Positions 21,608-34,000 of a DNA stretch of 64,000 nucleotides are shown here, one piece after another. Source of the stretch: Moniliella sp. 'wahieum'. Its lineage: Eukaryota; Basidiomycota; Moniliellomycetes; Moniliellales; Moniliellaceae. How positions within the stretch are numbered: position 1 is the first letter of the stretch; each line of letters starts with the position of its first letter. The notes beneath the pieces are model-generated. The model was not told the DNA's origin. It was given only the letters and a program-made list of their open reading frames with translations, and ran no database searches. The stretch is from the NCBI GenBank assembly GCA_003971905.1, contig RSEE01000160.1, forward strand, positions 20,171 to 84,170, given 5' to 3'. Both the position numbers and the translations under genes were made by a program.

Positions 21608-24149
21608 ATGGCTGGAGCTGTGCTGCGTGCTGCCGCCGGCCGCATCCGCCGCCCGCCCGCCGCCCCGCCACGCGCGCCCTCGCCACCGCCGCCCCCCCGC
21701 CGCCTCTCCCGCCGCCGCCCCGCCCCCCTACCCCGCCCTGCTCGCCAGCTCGAGCGCGTCCGCGCCATCCTCGGCCGGCCCTCACCCTGTCCGAGAAGAT
21801 CCTCTATGCGCATGTCCGCGACCCCCGTCGCCGCCTTCGAGGGCGCCGGCCCCGACCCCCGCGCCGTCCGCGGCTCCCGCTACCTCCAGCTCATCATCGA
21901 CCGCCTCGCCATGCAGGGTGCGTTCTCTCCCTCCCTCCTTCCCCGATCTGACTCCCCTCCTCCGCTCCTTGCCCGTACGACTCCCCCCCGCCCGCGCGCA
22001 GACGCCTCGGCCCAGATGGCCCTGCTCCAGTTCATGACGTGCGGCCTGGAGCGCGTCGCGATCCCCTCGTCGGTGCACTGCGACCACCTGATCCAGGCCT
22101 ACCAGGGCGCCGACGCTGACCTGGCTCGTGCCCAGGAGACCAACGCCGAGGTGTTTGCCTTTCTGCGCTCGGCCTGCGCCAAGTACGGCATCGAATTCTG
22201 GCCGCCCGGATCGGGCATCATCCACCAGATTGTCCTTGAGAACTATGCTGCGCCCGGCATGCTCATGCTCGGCACCGACAGCCACACGCCAACGCCTCGG
22301 GTCTCGGCGGCTTGGCCATCGGCGTTGGTGGTGCAGATGCAGTGGACGCCATGACGAATACCCCCTGGGAACTCATGGCGCCCAAGGTACTCAATGTGCA
22401 CCTGACGGGCGAGCTGAGCCCGTGGTGCTCGCCCAAGGACGTCATTCTCACCCTGGCCGGCCTACTTACCGTGCGCGGCGGCACGGGCAAAATCCTCGAG
22501 TACACGGGGCCTGGGCTACTGAACATGCCCGCTACAGGTCTGGCAACCATGTCCAACATGGGTGCCGAGGTGGGCGCCACGACATCGGCGTTCCCCTACT
22601 CGGCCAAGATGGGCGAGTACCTGCGCGCGACCGGCCGCGAGCACGTGGCCAGCCAAGCGGAGCAAGCTGCTGCCCAGGGCTACCTTTCCGCCGACCAAGA
22701 TGCGCAGTACGACGACGAGGTGCACATTGACCTGTCGAAGCTCGAGCCGACGCTCAACGGTCCTTTCACCCCGGACCTGTCCACTCCGCTCTCGCAATTT
22801 GTCGCGCGCGCCAAGGAGGACAGCCGGCCTCACCCGGTCGAGCTGACCGCCGCCCAGATTGGTTCGTGCACCAACAGCTCGTATGCTGATCTGGCGCGGT
22901 GCGCGTCGCTTGCGCGTCAGGCTACCGCGGCGGGCCTCAAGGCCAAGGTACCATTTGATGTGACTCCGGGCTCGAGCGTGTGCGCGCGACAATTGAGCGC
23001 GATGGTATCGAGGGGGACTTGACCGCGGCCGGTGCGCGTGTGCTGGCCAATGCATGTGGACCCTGCATTGGCCAGTGGAAGCGTACGGACCACCAGGGCG
23101 AGCAGAACGTGATCCTCACCTCGTTCAACCGTAACTTCAAAGGTCGTAACGACGGTAACGTCCAGACATGGAACATGCTTACTTCGCCCGAACTTGTTAC
23201 CGCCATGGCGTTTGCCGGACGGGTGGATTTCAATCCGATGACCGACTCGCTTCCCACCCCGAGGGGAAGCAGTTCCGCTTCGCCCCGCCCGAGGGGGACG
23301 TGCTGCCGACCAAGGGTACGACCTGGGTGACCAATCTCTGACTCCGGCTACCAACCCGGCGCCTCAGCCCGAAGTGGCGATTGCCATCTCGCCCGAATCG
23401 GAACGGCTCGAGGTACTGCAACCGTTCTCGTCGCCGTTTAAGAATGGGCAGTGGGAGTTACCGCCCATGCGTACTTTGCTGCGCATCCGCGGCAAGTGCA
23501 CCACCGACCACATTTCCGCTGCCGGGCCTTGGCTCAAGTACAAGGGCCACCTGTCGAACTTGGCGGAGAACACGCTGATTGGCGCGTCGAACGACCAGAC
23601 GGGCAACGTCAACTCGGCGGTGGACTACCTGACGGGCGAGGAGGCGACTATTCCGACAATTGCCAAGCGGTACCGCGACCGTGGCCAGGCATGGGTCTTG
23701 GTTGCGGACCACAACTACGGTGAAGGTTCAGCGCGGGAACACGCTGCGCTCCAACCGCGTTTCTTTGGGTGCAACCTGGTTGTGGCTCGGTCGATTGCTC
23801 GGATTGCAGAGACGAACCTGCGCAAGCAAGGTGTTCTCCACGCTCCTCTTTGCCAACGAGGACGATTACCTGAAGATTGGGCAGGGGGATCTGGTCGAGA
23901 CGGTCAACCTCAAGGACCTGATTGACCCGGTGAAGGGTTTGCTCGATACCCAGGTGCGACTCAAGGTGACCAAGTTTACGCCCTCGGGCGAGGTGAAGGA
24001 AACGCTAGAGATTCCTACCAAGCACTCGCTCTCTGCCACCCACCTTGCCTGGATCCGTGCCGGTTCGGCGTTGAACTTGATCCGTGAGCAGGCGGAGGCC
24101 AAGAAGTCGGTTCCGCCTGCTGGTGCGGTGCCCGCGGGGCGCGCGGGCG
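21608..24149 (+). CDS. Aconitate hydratase, mitochondrial
   Basis: TCA-cycle enzyme with a 4Fe-4S cluster, interconverting citrate and isocitrate; some fungal paralogues act in lysine synthesis. ATG 21608 starts an Arg/Ala-rich targeting sequence, then [15 protein letters not shown]. Core motifs are [72 protein letters not shown] (first cluster Cys) and [15 protein letters not shown] (other two Cys). The swivel domain has [20 protein letters not shown] and [20 protein letters not shown]. Intron 21918-22001. Frame breaks near 21780, 22290, 22985, 23265 and 23835 are each mended by one or two bases. The reading frame runs past the normal end ([11 protein letters not shown]) with no stop before the mL40 start at 24150, so the two may be one polypeptide. 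Confidence 0.93.
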
Positions 24150-24844
24150 ATGAGCACGTTTGCGCGTGCGATGGGTACGCGCGGCCTGCACACCACTTCG
24201 GCCGCGTACGCGTTCCGACACAAACGCGAGACGCGGGTCAGTTCGCTGAACCCTTCTGACCCACGGTACGTGGCGCCCGGACGGATTCGCGGACGCAGAG
24301 CATTGTCGACCTTACCTTCCCGCTTGTGCCGAAGGAGAAGAACAACATTGCGCATGACCCGTATGCCAAGCGCTTGGCCGTCGCCGAGGAGAAGCTGCCC
24401 TATGGTCCCGAAGTGCACGTGACGATCGTGCGTGCCTACCTGCTCCACCAGAGCGTTGAGCGGGAGAAGCTGCAGGCGGACCTGCTGACCAAGTACCATG
24501 CTATGAAAGCGGCGTGCGATGACCTCAAGGCGTCCTTCCCGCTCTTGCACCAGGCTGCCGAGCAACGTACCCGGCCGAACAACCGCTCGCCCGAAGGTGG
24601 CCCGGTTGAAGCGGTACGGTCTGACGCCCGGTGCCCAGCTCATTCCCGAGTCGGAATGGACCGAGGAGACCAAGGCCAACGCCCACCGTCTGCGTCCGAT
24701 CTGGTCGTCCCCCTCGGCACGAGTCAAGGTGGTGCAGCAGGGCGGCCGCCGTCTGTCGGTCTCTTCCCGCGCGAATGGCGCCTGCCCACCAAGACGCCTC
24801 GCCGCGAAGGCTGGCCGTCCTTCTCGGAGCCGGACCAGTTTTGA
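24150..24844 (+). CDS. Mitochondrial ribosomal protein mL40 (MRP-L28 family), possibly fused to aconitase
   Basis: Large-subunit mitoribosomal protein. The candidate start MSTFARAMGTRGLHTTSAAY at 24150 looks like a mitochondrial presequence ending in the usual LHTTSAA. The family core follows: TIVRAYLLHQSVEREKLQAD, then KYHAMKAACDDLKASFPLLH, and the end LFPREWRLPTKTPRREGWPS, matching the conserved (L/F)PxExRxPTxTPxxxGW tail of mL40. Frame breaks lie near 24285, 24560 and 24760. About 232 aa. There is no intergenic space after aconitase: both the aconitase frame and the mL40 frame are open across 24084-24150, and an in-frame fusion needs only one indel. Identification as mL40 is from motif memory and is moderately certain. 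Confidence 0.62.
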
Positions 24845-24952
24845 GATCAGACGCCGGGGAGTGGGCCCCGAAAAGAGACGGAATCGATCGATGCGCTCGT
24901 TATGTGGTGTGGGTGTGGGTGGAAGAGGGTGGAGGGCAGGTAGGTAGATGGA

Positions 24953-24986
24953 TAGTGGATGGATGGATGGATGGATGGATGGAGGG
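24953..24986 (+). repeat. GGAT tetranucleotide repeat
   Basis: GGATGGATGGATGGATGGAT-type microsatellite in the 3' flank of the mL40 gene. Confidence 0.85.
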
Positions 24987-25264
24987 TACACAGGCGGGAG
25001 GGTGCTTTGCTTTTAGGTAGGTTGTAGGTTGATCAGTGACAAGTGCAGCACGTGCTGATGAAGATGATTCATGCATCATGCACCATGCATCATCCATGGC
25101 GCAAGAACAAGAACGTCGGCCGGGCGAACCGACGAGCGCCAGCGTCCAACCCATCGCCATCGCCATCGCCAGCTGCGTGTGGGCCATCGATGCTTGGGCG
25201 CGTGGGTCGTGTGGCGACTAGGTCAGCGGTACAACTTGCGAGTGTATCTGGTGCACAACGGAGC

Positions 25265-26003
25265 ATGAGCCGCAGTGCCTCGTTATCGCACGCGTTCGAC
25301 ACGGGCATCCACCTCGCGGCGCAAGTGCAGCTCGAAACGCCCGGGCTGAACGGGCAGGGACTGACGGGGCACTGTGTGCCGTGCACCGCTGGAGCGCCCG
25401 CGCTCGGCACCGAGGAGACCAGCACGTTGTTCCGTGAGCTCAACCATCTCAGTGCGGGGCTGGGCTACGGCACACAGCCGCCGCCCAAGACCAAGAGTGG
25501 GAAACTGTCCACGCGTCCGCGGACCGAGGCTGCATGGCGGATCCTGCACCGCGCCCAGGCCCAGGCGGACCCTACGGCAGCCTACTTTGACCCGCTTGCC
25601 CTGGCTACCGAGGGGGATGGCGCGACGTTCCCCTGCTCAGCAAACAGTATTACTTTAAGAACTACGTGGCGACCATTGCGTTTACCAATGCTCTCGCCGT
25701 CCTGGCCGAGGAGAATGGTCACCATCCGCAGCTCGTGGTCGAGTGGGGCCATGTGGGCGTGGCGTGGTGGACGCATGCGGTGGGCGGGGTACGTGACATT
25801 CCGGTGTTGCTGGGATTCGCCCAGAGGGTGTGAGAGAGTGAGAGAAGGCGGGGGGAGGGGAGGGGAGGCAAATGGAACAGAGGACTGAGTTTTACTGACC
25901 CTCTCTATCTAACCTCGATCTGGCGTAGCTGCATAAAAACGATTTCATCATGGCGGCCAAGACGGACCAACTGGGTCAACATGTGGAGGGCATTCGGCTT
26001 TGA
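25265..26003 (+). CDS. Pterin-4a-carbinolamine dehydratase (PCD/DCoH family)
   Basis: Dehydrates 4a-hydroxytetrahydropterin; the family also includes small dimerisation cofactors. The N-terminal signature VPCTAGAPALGTEETSTLFR is followed by the PCD fold YYFKNYVATIAFTNALAVLA, EENGHHPQLVVEWGHVGVAW and WTHAVGG, containing the [E/D]xxxHHP motif. After a 140-nt intron (25789-25928, GTACGT..TAG) the last helix reads LHKNDFIMAAKTDQL. A frame break lies near 25620. About 199 aa from ATG 25265. An upstream in-frame ATG at 25190 would add a basic MLGRVGRVATRSAVQLASVS leader resembling a mitochondrial presequence, so the true start is open. Confidence 0.8.
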
Positions 26004-26138
26004 GAATCTAAAATCCATCTCTGTCTCTTCATTTCTCGGTGCTCGACAGGCAGGGCGGGTGGGGGTTAGGGGTTGGGGATTGGAAGTTGGACGTTGGGAC
26101 AGGAGGCGGGGAGGATAGGGGCGTGGTCTTCCAGCGAC

Positions 26139-28218
26139 TCAGCGCGCCGGACCAGGAGCAGGGGGAGGAGAGGGCCGGTGGGCACGGTGCTCATGGCCTG
26201 GGACAGACGGAAAGCTTCGGCGACTGGACTGCTTCCGGGACCCAATCCGCCTCAAACGTCTCGCTCCTCCGCAGTTCGCGCGCCCCATGCCACTTGCCGC
26301 ACTGCTGGCGCCGAGTGCGCGCGGACCGACCAAGCGCTCGAGATCGCGCGCACTACTCGCCACACACTCCTCCAACGTCGTCCCTGGGTCCGAGGCGAAC
26401 CGGATCAAAAGTCCCGGATCGACGCATGGTTCCGCACCGAGGCCGCCATGCCGGCAATCTGGTAAAGTCAGTACCACAAGTAACGAGAGCAGGCGCAAAA
26501 AGTGGGCTGGGGGAGGGGGGAAGGGGAGAAGGGGGAGGAGGAAGAGAAGAGGAAGAGGAAGAAGGAGAATCAACAACATACCCGTTCGTCGATCTCGGCA
26601 ATTTCCCGCGACGCAATCGACTGGGCATCAAAGCCAGCATATACATCGTGTGCCCGACGGAGGTAGTCGAGGTTGTCCAGATCCATCTCAAGGTCGTAGG
26701 CATGTTCCGCCTCGTGCGCCGGCACATCGGTCCGGATCCAGTACTCGATCACCAAGGGGGGCACGGGCTGGAGGAGACGAATGATCATCTCGGGCAGATG
26801 ATGGAAGGAGACTTTGGCCGTTTGAAACAGCTGCTGGAGCGCCTCGTCGCACTTGACCATTCTCCGATCTTGTTCGTCCAAGAGCTTGTGGTCGCGGATG
26901 TAGGCCCAAAGTGCTTCCATCACCTCGGTCCGCGTGCCCTGGCGCAGATCCAAAAGCTTGGCAAACGGCGGATGCAGAGCAAACTCTTCCCGATTCGAGG
27001 CGAGGTAGAGATGCACCTTGGCCTTGAGGGGTGCATCCCATTGCGCGTAATCTCAAACCCGTCCACGCCGGGCTGACCAAGCCCTCGGGCGTCTGCTCCC
27101 ACTTGATCACATTGCCCCCGTCGTTGTACAGCGTCGCATCCCGCTCTAGCTCTACCACCACCATCTTGACCAGCTTGGAGAACTTGGGGGCTCCGCTTCG
27201 CTTACCCCTTCCTGCCCCTCCGGGGGGAGGAGACGGCCTTGGATCTTCAGCGTCCAAGAAGGCGCAGCGGGGGGCGGAGCCTGGTCTGGTTTTGACCCGG
27301 CGCCTCCCTCTGTGCTCAATCGGCTCTTGAGGTGCTGTGGGGGTTGGTCCTGGGGTTGCTCCTGGGGCTGGTCCTGAGGCGGCTCTTGAGGCTGATCTTG
27401 AGCCTGTTCCTGAGCCTGCTCCTGAACTTCCTCCTGCGGCTTGTTTTGAGTCTGCTCCTGCGCCTCTCTCTGATCCTTTTCTTGTGCCTGCTCTTGGGCC
27501 TGCTTTGGGCCCGCTCCTGCTCCTGCTCCTGCCTGCTCCTGCTCCGGCTCGCTCTGCTCCTTGCCCGATGGCTGAGGCTGAGGCTGAGGCTGAGGCTGGA
27601 CCTGCCACGCCTGGCCAGCCACAGTGTTAGAGAGGAAAGACGAAGAGTGCGTCGTATATGCGGTGCCTGGCGCTGCTGCAAGCTCTGGAGCAGTTCAGCG
27701 CGTTTGCGCGCGACGGTCCAGTCGAGCTGGCGTTCAAGTGTACGCAGTTGAGCGTGCAGCTCACTTTCAGGCACGTATCCACGCACCTGCACGGCAACGA
27801 CCGGTCACGTTGTCCGGCCCCGCGCTTGGCCACGCGCAACCCTTCGCCCATGAGACTTCGAGCGCACTGCGCTTGAGCACCTGCGCCGTACGCTGTTTCT
27901 GCTCCGCGGCCAGTTGCGCCGCCGCCGCCCGGTTGGCCGCCTCGGTTGCGGAGCTGGTGGGGCCACGGCGCGCGCCGGCTGGGCTTGGGCGTGGGATCGA
28001 GCCTGTGCCTGAGCCTGGGCTTGAGCTTGGGCTTGGCTTGAGCTGAGCTGGGCTTGAGCTTGAGCTTGGGTGGGCTTGGGCCTGGGCTGGATGGCCATGG
28101 CGCGTGGGCATGCTGTGCGTGGGCCTGGGCTTGGGCCTGGGCCTGGGCATGTGCCTGTGCTGTGCCTGCCTGCGGGCCTGGAGCTGGGCTGGTACTGCTG
28201 GGCCTGCATGGCGTTCAT
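26139..28218 (-). CDS. SWI/SNF-RSC subunit with SWIB domain (Snf12/Rsc6/SMARCD)
   Basis: Accessory subunit of a chromatin-remodelling complex in the nucleus. From ATG 28218 (MNAMQAQQYQP) a Q/A/P-rich N-terminus leads to the family block YVPESELHAQLRTLERQLDW followed by TVARKRAELLQSL. A QPQPQ and EQAQEQ low-complexity linker comes next, then KFSKLVKMVVVELERD, and the SWIB domain LLDLRQGTRTEVMEALWAYI, DHKLLDEQDRRMVKCDEALQ. After an intron (26459-26581) the tail reads RDFLIRFASDPGTTLEECVA, SSARDLERLVG, as in Rsc6/Snf12. Frame breaks lie near 27835, 27600, 27060 and 26420 (one T missing in DFL). About 650 aa; the exact C-terminus is uncertain. Confidence 0.82.
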
Positions 28219-28431
28219 GGTGGCCAGCACGGCGAGGACGTGTGCGGAGGTGGCGGGGACGAGGGTGGAGGCGGCCAGCGGGCGCGTCGCGCTGCTCGCG
28301 ACGGGCAGAACCACTCGGCCTGCCGCCTGCCGCGCGCGAATTCCGCCCGGCCTTCCGCCTGGACGCGCTCCCGCTGTACCCTATGGCCGTCCAGCATCAG
28401 ACGAAGGGTGATATGTATGTGACCGCACGCA

Positions 28432-28552
28432 TCACCGCTGTGTCACACGGCCGCAGCACAGTGCATTGGGGGATGCTGTAGGGCTCTCACTGGCCGTCTG
28501 CGGCTCCCACTTGTCCTTCGCATCGCCCTCGCTCTCGTCATCACCATCATCA

Positions 28553-28585
<33 letters not shown>

Positions 28586-30781
28586 AGAGTGTGTGTTGTC
28601 TCGCCCAAGTGCTGGCCCGCCAAGGACGCCGCGCATCGTACGCTCCGCCCTCGTACTCTGCGCCTGCATCCTCCAGCTCCATCTCGGTCGCCACTCCTGC
28701 GTAGCCGTCGGTCGTGGAGCGCCAGCGGATGGGCCAGCAGCTGCCGCCGCCCCGCTGGGTAATCCAGTACATGGGCACGCCAGCCAAGACAAACGCGAAC
28801 GCCGCTAGCGCCTCGAGCGGGGCAGCAAAGATGGGCATCAGCAAGAGGAAGAGCGCGACGCTGCTGAATAGGATGGGTGTGGTGAGCCACGTCTGCACAA
28901 AAACAAAACACAGAAGGTAGTAGGTAGGTTAGGTGGCGCACCCGCATGCAAGGCCAAGGGAAGCAGGAGAGAAAGGAGAGAAAAGAGATAGAGACAGAGA
29001 CCGAGGTGGACGACGTACCTTGTACGGCCGCTCCCATGCCGACTCTTTGACGCGCAGCACCAACAGTCCCATCACCGTAGCAAAGTACCCGCCCCAGGAA
29101 CAGACGCCATAAAAGTTGACCATCGAACTGAACCCGTCGCCGACCAAGACAAAGATGCACATCAGTGTCATTTCCAGTAGGATGGCGCGAATGGCCGTCT
29201 TGCGCCGTGGGTGGACCGCGGCAAAGAACGGTCCGCCAGGCAGGTACCCTTCGGAGGCGGCGGTGGAAATGAGCCGGGCGGTGGTGATGAAGGACGCGTT
29301 GAGTGCGCCAAAGCACGAGAAGGCGACTAGCGAAGCGAACAACACGCCCCCGACACCACCTAGCACTGTTCGCCCGAAATCCAGAGCGACAGTGTTGGTC
29401 TTGGCGACCGCAGCGGGCGGCAGGACGAGAAAGTACGAGGTGACAGTCAGTAGGAAGACACCAAGACGACCGAGAGGGACCAGTGGATGACGCGTGGCAA
29501 GTCCCGCTTGACATTCTTCATTTCGCCCGCAATGTAGCACACTTGGTCCCACCCGTCAAACGCCCAGAGACCACTGTAGAGCGCAAGAGCATACGAGCCC
29601 CACGAGGTGCTGCTCCCGGCAAACAAGTTGTGGACACTGGAGAAGGCCACGCGCGACTCTTGTGGCATCTGGCCGCGTGCGACCTGGACAATCGCAAAGA
29701 TTGGGATGGCCGCCAAGGCAAGCAGCTTCAGGGTCGTAGTGAGGTTCTGCAAGCGCGTGCCCAGGCGGGCCGAGAGGCAATGAACAATGGCGAGGAGGAT
29801 GATCAGCGATACGGCAATCACTTTGGACATCCAAACAGGCAGTTCCTCCACTGCCAACGCCGCGCGTGCACCCCAGCGGAGGCGGAAGCAGCAGCAGATG
29901 CAGAACCAGAGGCAGAACCAGAGTGCGAAAGTGGGGGCTGGTCGTGCTTGCGAAAGTGGAGGATGATGCGAGCAATGTACTCGCCAAAGATGATGGCAAT
30001 GATCGCACCGCCGCCCGGCTTGAGGGCGGTGATGGCGGTCCAGCTAAAGAGGTAGGAAGGCAGGGCGCCCAAACTGAAGAAAAGGTAGCTCTGTGCGCCG
30101 CCGTTGAGGGGGATCATGGCGCCTAGCTCGGCAAAGGAAGCGCGCCGGTCCAGGCCAGAAAGCCGCTTAAAATCCAGACACACAGCGACGCACCCACCGA
30201 TCCAGCACGCAGCGTGAGCACACCGGGCGAACTAAAAATGCCCGAGCCCACTTGCATTCCGATGGTCAGCGCAATGCCATCAAACAGGTTGATGCGCTTG
30301 GAGGCGGTGGGGGAGGGGTGAACTCGGTGGGGGCAAAGCGGAGGTTGGGGCCGGCGCGTGCGATGCAGGGAAGGAGGAGGAGGAGGAGCCATGGGGTTCG
30401 GGGAGGAAGTGAGCCGGTCCGAGGCGTACGTCCTGCCGCCGTCCTCCAACGATTCGTCGGCAGCCGACAGGGATAATGGCAGGAGATGGTCGCGGAAATT
30501 GAAGCTGAGCGCATCGACACTGGCCCTGCCCAAGGCGGTGGCGGCATGGAGGACGTGGCTGTTGGAGGCGGGGGGGTGGGAGGCGCCGGGGGGCGGCGCT
30601 GGTGCGGACTGGGAGGCTGCTGGTGGGGCGGGAGGGGCGGATGGATCGGGTGCGTCAAAGACGACGAGGCTGTGGCGGCGGAAGGGGCGTCGAAGGCGTG
30701 GGGGGCAGCGCCGGCGAGGGAGGGCGTGTTGGGTATGTTGGCGTGTGCGATTGCCTCGCCCACCTCGTCGCGCGGGGGCAT
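28432..30781 (-). CDS. LAT-type amino-acid permease (APC superfamily)
   Basis: Multi-pass plasma-membrane amino-acid transporter related to fungal methionine permeases Mup1/Mup3. ATG 30781 opens a long Ser/Pro-rich cytosolic N-terminus. The transporter begins with INLFDGIALTIGMQVGSGIF, then SSPGVLTLRAGSVGASLCVW, FAELGAMIPLNGGAQSYLFF, LKPGGGAIIAIIFGEYIARI, YSGLWAFDGWDQVCYIAGEM and LVAFSCFGALNASFITTARL. An intron at 28893-29018 (GTACGT) precedes the last membrane helices TWLTTPILFSSVALFLLLMP. The C-terminus runs through a TCG microsatellite (28549-28583) that encodes poly-Asp in one frame. Frame breaks lie near 30600, 30140, 29850 and 29480, and the stop is 28432 or 28443 depending on indels. 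About 740 aa. It is divergent from glucosidase I, 279 bp away. Confidence 0.82.
28549..28583 (-). repeat. TCG trinucleotide repeat in permease C-terminus
   Basis: About eleven TCG units on the plus strand. On the coding strand they read as poly-Asp (GAC) or poly-Thr/Arg depending on the frame, so the C-terminal sequence of the permease is sensitive to repeat length. Confidence 0.85.
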
Positions 30782-30793
30782 GTCTGGTTGGTG

Positions 30794-30864
30794 GAGGTGG
30801 TGGTGGAGGAGGAGGAGGAGGAGAGGAGGAGGAGGAGGAGGAGGAGGAGGAGGAGGAGGAAGGA
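30794..30864 (-). repeat. GGA/GAG microsatellite in the divergent permease-GCS1 promoter
   Basis: GGAGGAGGAGG units (plus-strand reading) occupy about 70 bp just upstream of the permease start codon. Confidence 0.8.
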
Positions 30865-31060
30865 GGAGAGGAGCCAGAGCGGCGCGGCGGAATTGGCGGG
30901 CGTCTTCGCTAACCCCCACAGGCCGGTGTGCTCCACGCTGTCCCAGTCACGCGTGCGAGCAGGCGAGGGCGAGGGCGAGTGACGTGGCCGCCGCTGCCTT
31001 CTTCTGGCAGCTCAACACGTGGCGTGCCCGCCGCTGCCCCCACCGCCTCGCCCGCCCGCC

Positions 31061-34000
31061 ATGCCCCCTCGCCGCCGACGCTCGCCCGGCCCTCGGCTCA
31101 GCCGCGGCGGCCGCAGCGCGCCGTCGCTCGCCTCGTCTGGGCCACCCTCGCCGCCCTCGTCTTCGTCCTGCTCATCGTCCGCCCCACCCGCGCCGCCTCG
31201 CCCTTCTCCTTCGACGACGACGACGACGCTGGGATGACGACGACGCCCCGCGCACCGCCGCCCCCCCGCCTGGCCCCACACCGCGTCCGCCGCCGCCGCC
31301 CACACGCGCAAAGCAGCTCCTCTGGGGCTCCTACCGCCCCCAAAACTACTTTGGCTTCCGCCCGCGCCTGCCCGAGTCGCTCTTCATGGGCCTGGCCTGG
31401 ACCGACGCCAGCTCGTACCAGGGCCTCGGCCAGCTCCGCCACGCCACCAACGATCAGCAGCAAGTCCGCTACGCCTGGACGCGCCATGACGGCCGTACCT
31501 TTGGCGAGGAGCGCATCATCGACCCCGCGACCAACATTGGCTTCAACGTCTCCTTTGTCAAGCAGCTGCTCGATGCCGATCACCTTCCCGGTGGCGGATC
31601 GTGGGCCGTGCGCGTCAAGGGCAAAGCCATCGATTCCTCTCGTCCCGCTCAGGCTTCCTTCTTCTCTTACTTTGGCACCGAATCTCCCGACACCATCCTC
31701 GACTTTAATCCCGACACGGCCACCGCGCCCTCGCGGGGGTTCCCTCTGCACCAGCCCATCCAGCTCACCGGTACTTCCCCTGAACTGGGCGAGTTTGGCA
31801 TCCGGATTGTCCACCCCACCGCTGCGACCTCAACGAGGACAACAATGTCGTGCTCAACAAGGGCGTCACGGGGCCCGGGGCCGACCTCAAGCCGACCAAG
31901 GTCGAAGAGACAGCCTACTTTTCTGCGCCCTTGCCCCATGCCGAAACTGGCGCGTGACAAGTGTGCTCCAGAACAGCCTGGCGATGGCCATGCAAGGTGC
32001 CTTGGAAGCTGCCATTCCTGGTCTGGGGCAACAGGCTCGGGAGGACCAAGCGCGATGCGATGATTGAGTGGGACACCCATGGCCTACCGCATCCGGGCGT
32101 CGCGGGGCGCCTGCCCAACCTGGTCGCGCCAGGCGAACCAACCTTGACTGCGCTGCAGACCACGTACGAGCTCAACCCTTCCAAAGCCCGGGGTGCCACG
32201 ACGCACGATGCCGACGCTGACGCCGACGCGCAGCACGTGTTTGCCTTTGACATTTTCTTTGATTCGCCCACGTCGGGGCCCAAGTTGACCTCTGCCCAAC
32301 TTACGCGCGCATTGGACGATGCGCGGGAGAGCTTTGACCGGTCCTTTGCCACTGCGCTCCCGCTTCAGCACATCTCCGACTCGGAGGAGGCCAAGGCAGT
32401 GGATCAGGCATTTGCGCGCGAACTTGTCTCGTCCGTCTTGGGTGGGGTGGGATACTTTTATGGAACGGCGGTGGTGGACCGATCGCTCAGCGTGTCGGAA
32501 AGTGATACGGGCGATGAGGCTGCTGTTGAGGGCGATGGCCAGCCCATCGACCTGGATGCTGTGGACAATCTTCGTGCGTCCCGCAAGGCCGAGGCGGAGG
32601 AAGAAGACGAAGACGATTCGCCCATCCGGCGCGAGGGGCCTTACTCTCACCTCCGGCACCCCAGGACGCAGTTTCTTCCCACGTGGTTTCTACTGGGACG
32701 AAGGTTTCCACCTCCCGGCCATTAGCGTGTTGGACCCCGAGTTGGGTCTCGAGATCCTCCACGACTGGTTCTCGGCCGCCGATGACGACGGTTGGATCCC
32801 ACGCGAGATGGCGCTCGGGACCGAGTCCGAGTCGCGTGTGCCTGCTGAATTCCTGCGCCAAGACCGGCCCACGCCAACCCGCCTACCCCGATCCTTGCGC
32901 TGCGTCTTGTGATTGACCGGCTCGGCCTGGGGCTCGACGCTAGCGTGGGCGGCGACAACCAGACGACGGTTCCTGTGCCGCACGCTGCGTGGGACTGGGA
33001 CGCATCCCAAGTCCCTCTGGGCCAGACGGGCAACGCATCTGCCGACGCCGAGACGGACAAGCTGCGTCGTGCCGCGCTGGAACGGCTGGCCGAGTTCTAC
33101 CCTACGCTCAAACGCCATTACGGCTGGTTCTGTCGGTCGCAGTTTGGCCTTGCCACCGCCGGTGGACGCACGCCCACGTCCGAGCTGCCCACCACGGGCT
33201 CAGGCGAGCCGGGGCAGTGCGCTGCCGCGTTCCGGTGGCGTGGCCGCTCACGTTCGGGCCATGTGTTGCGTCGGGACTGGACGATTACCCACGTGCGTCG
33301 GTGCCGCAACGGGCGAACTGCATGTGGACTTGCACGCTTGGATGGCCGCGTTTGCGCGCAACATGGCCTACGTGGCCAACGTCTTGGCGCACCATGCTGT
33401 CCCCGTGCCGGGGGAGGCGCCGGCGAAGGATGCGCGGCCTTCGCGACCGACTTTGAACGGCTGCAGAGAAGAACTTGGATGGTACGTTGTCTTGTTCCCT
33501 TTTTGTGTTTGCATCGGGGCATGTGGTGCGTGCGCGCGGTCGTGGACGTGGACGGGAGTAGACGCTGACGCTGAGCTTCTGTGTGCTGCCGACAGCGCTG
33601 CACTGGTCGGAGGCGCACCAGGCATACTGCGACCTGACCATCACGGGCGGGCAGAGCGTGGCCGAGTGCCACGAGGGCTACGTGCCGCTGCTGCCGCTGT
33701 TCCTCGGCATCCTCGACCCGGCGAGCGAGCGGGTGGGGGCGCTGCTGGAGGTGCTGGGGGACGAGAAGGCGGTGTGGTCGGCGCACGGCGTGCGCAGCCT
33801 TTCCAAGCGCGACGCTGCGTACGGCACGGGCGAGGACTACTGGCGCGGGCCAGTGTGGATGCCGCTCAACTACTCGCTGGGCGCGCTGAAGCGCTACGCG
33901 TCCGTCGCGGGGCCGCACCAGACGCGTGCCGCCGACCTGTACGCGCGGCTGCGCTCCAACGTCGTGCGCACCGTCCAGACCGAGTATGTGCGCACGGGCT

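Noticed and set aside
26139-27792. Plus-strand Leu-rich frames opposite the SWIB gene
   Set aside because: They are shadows of Gln/Ala/Pro repeats on the minus strand.
30266-30919. Proline-rich protein as a separate gene upstream of the permease
   Set aside because: Its C-terminal part is the frame-shifted N-terminus of the permease; treated as one gene starting at 30781.
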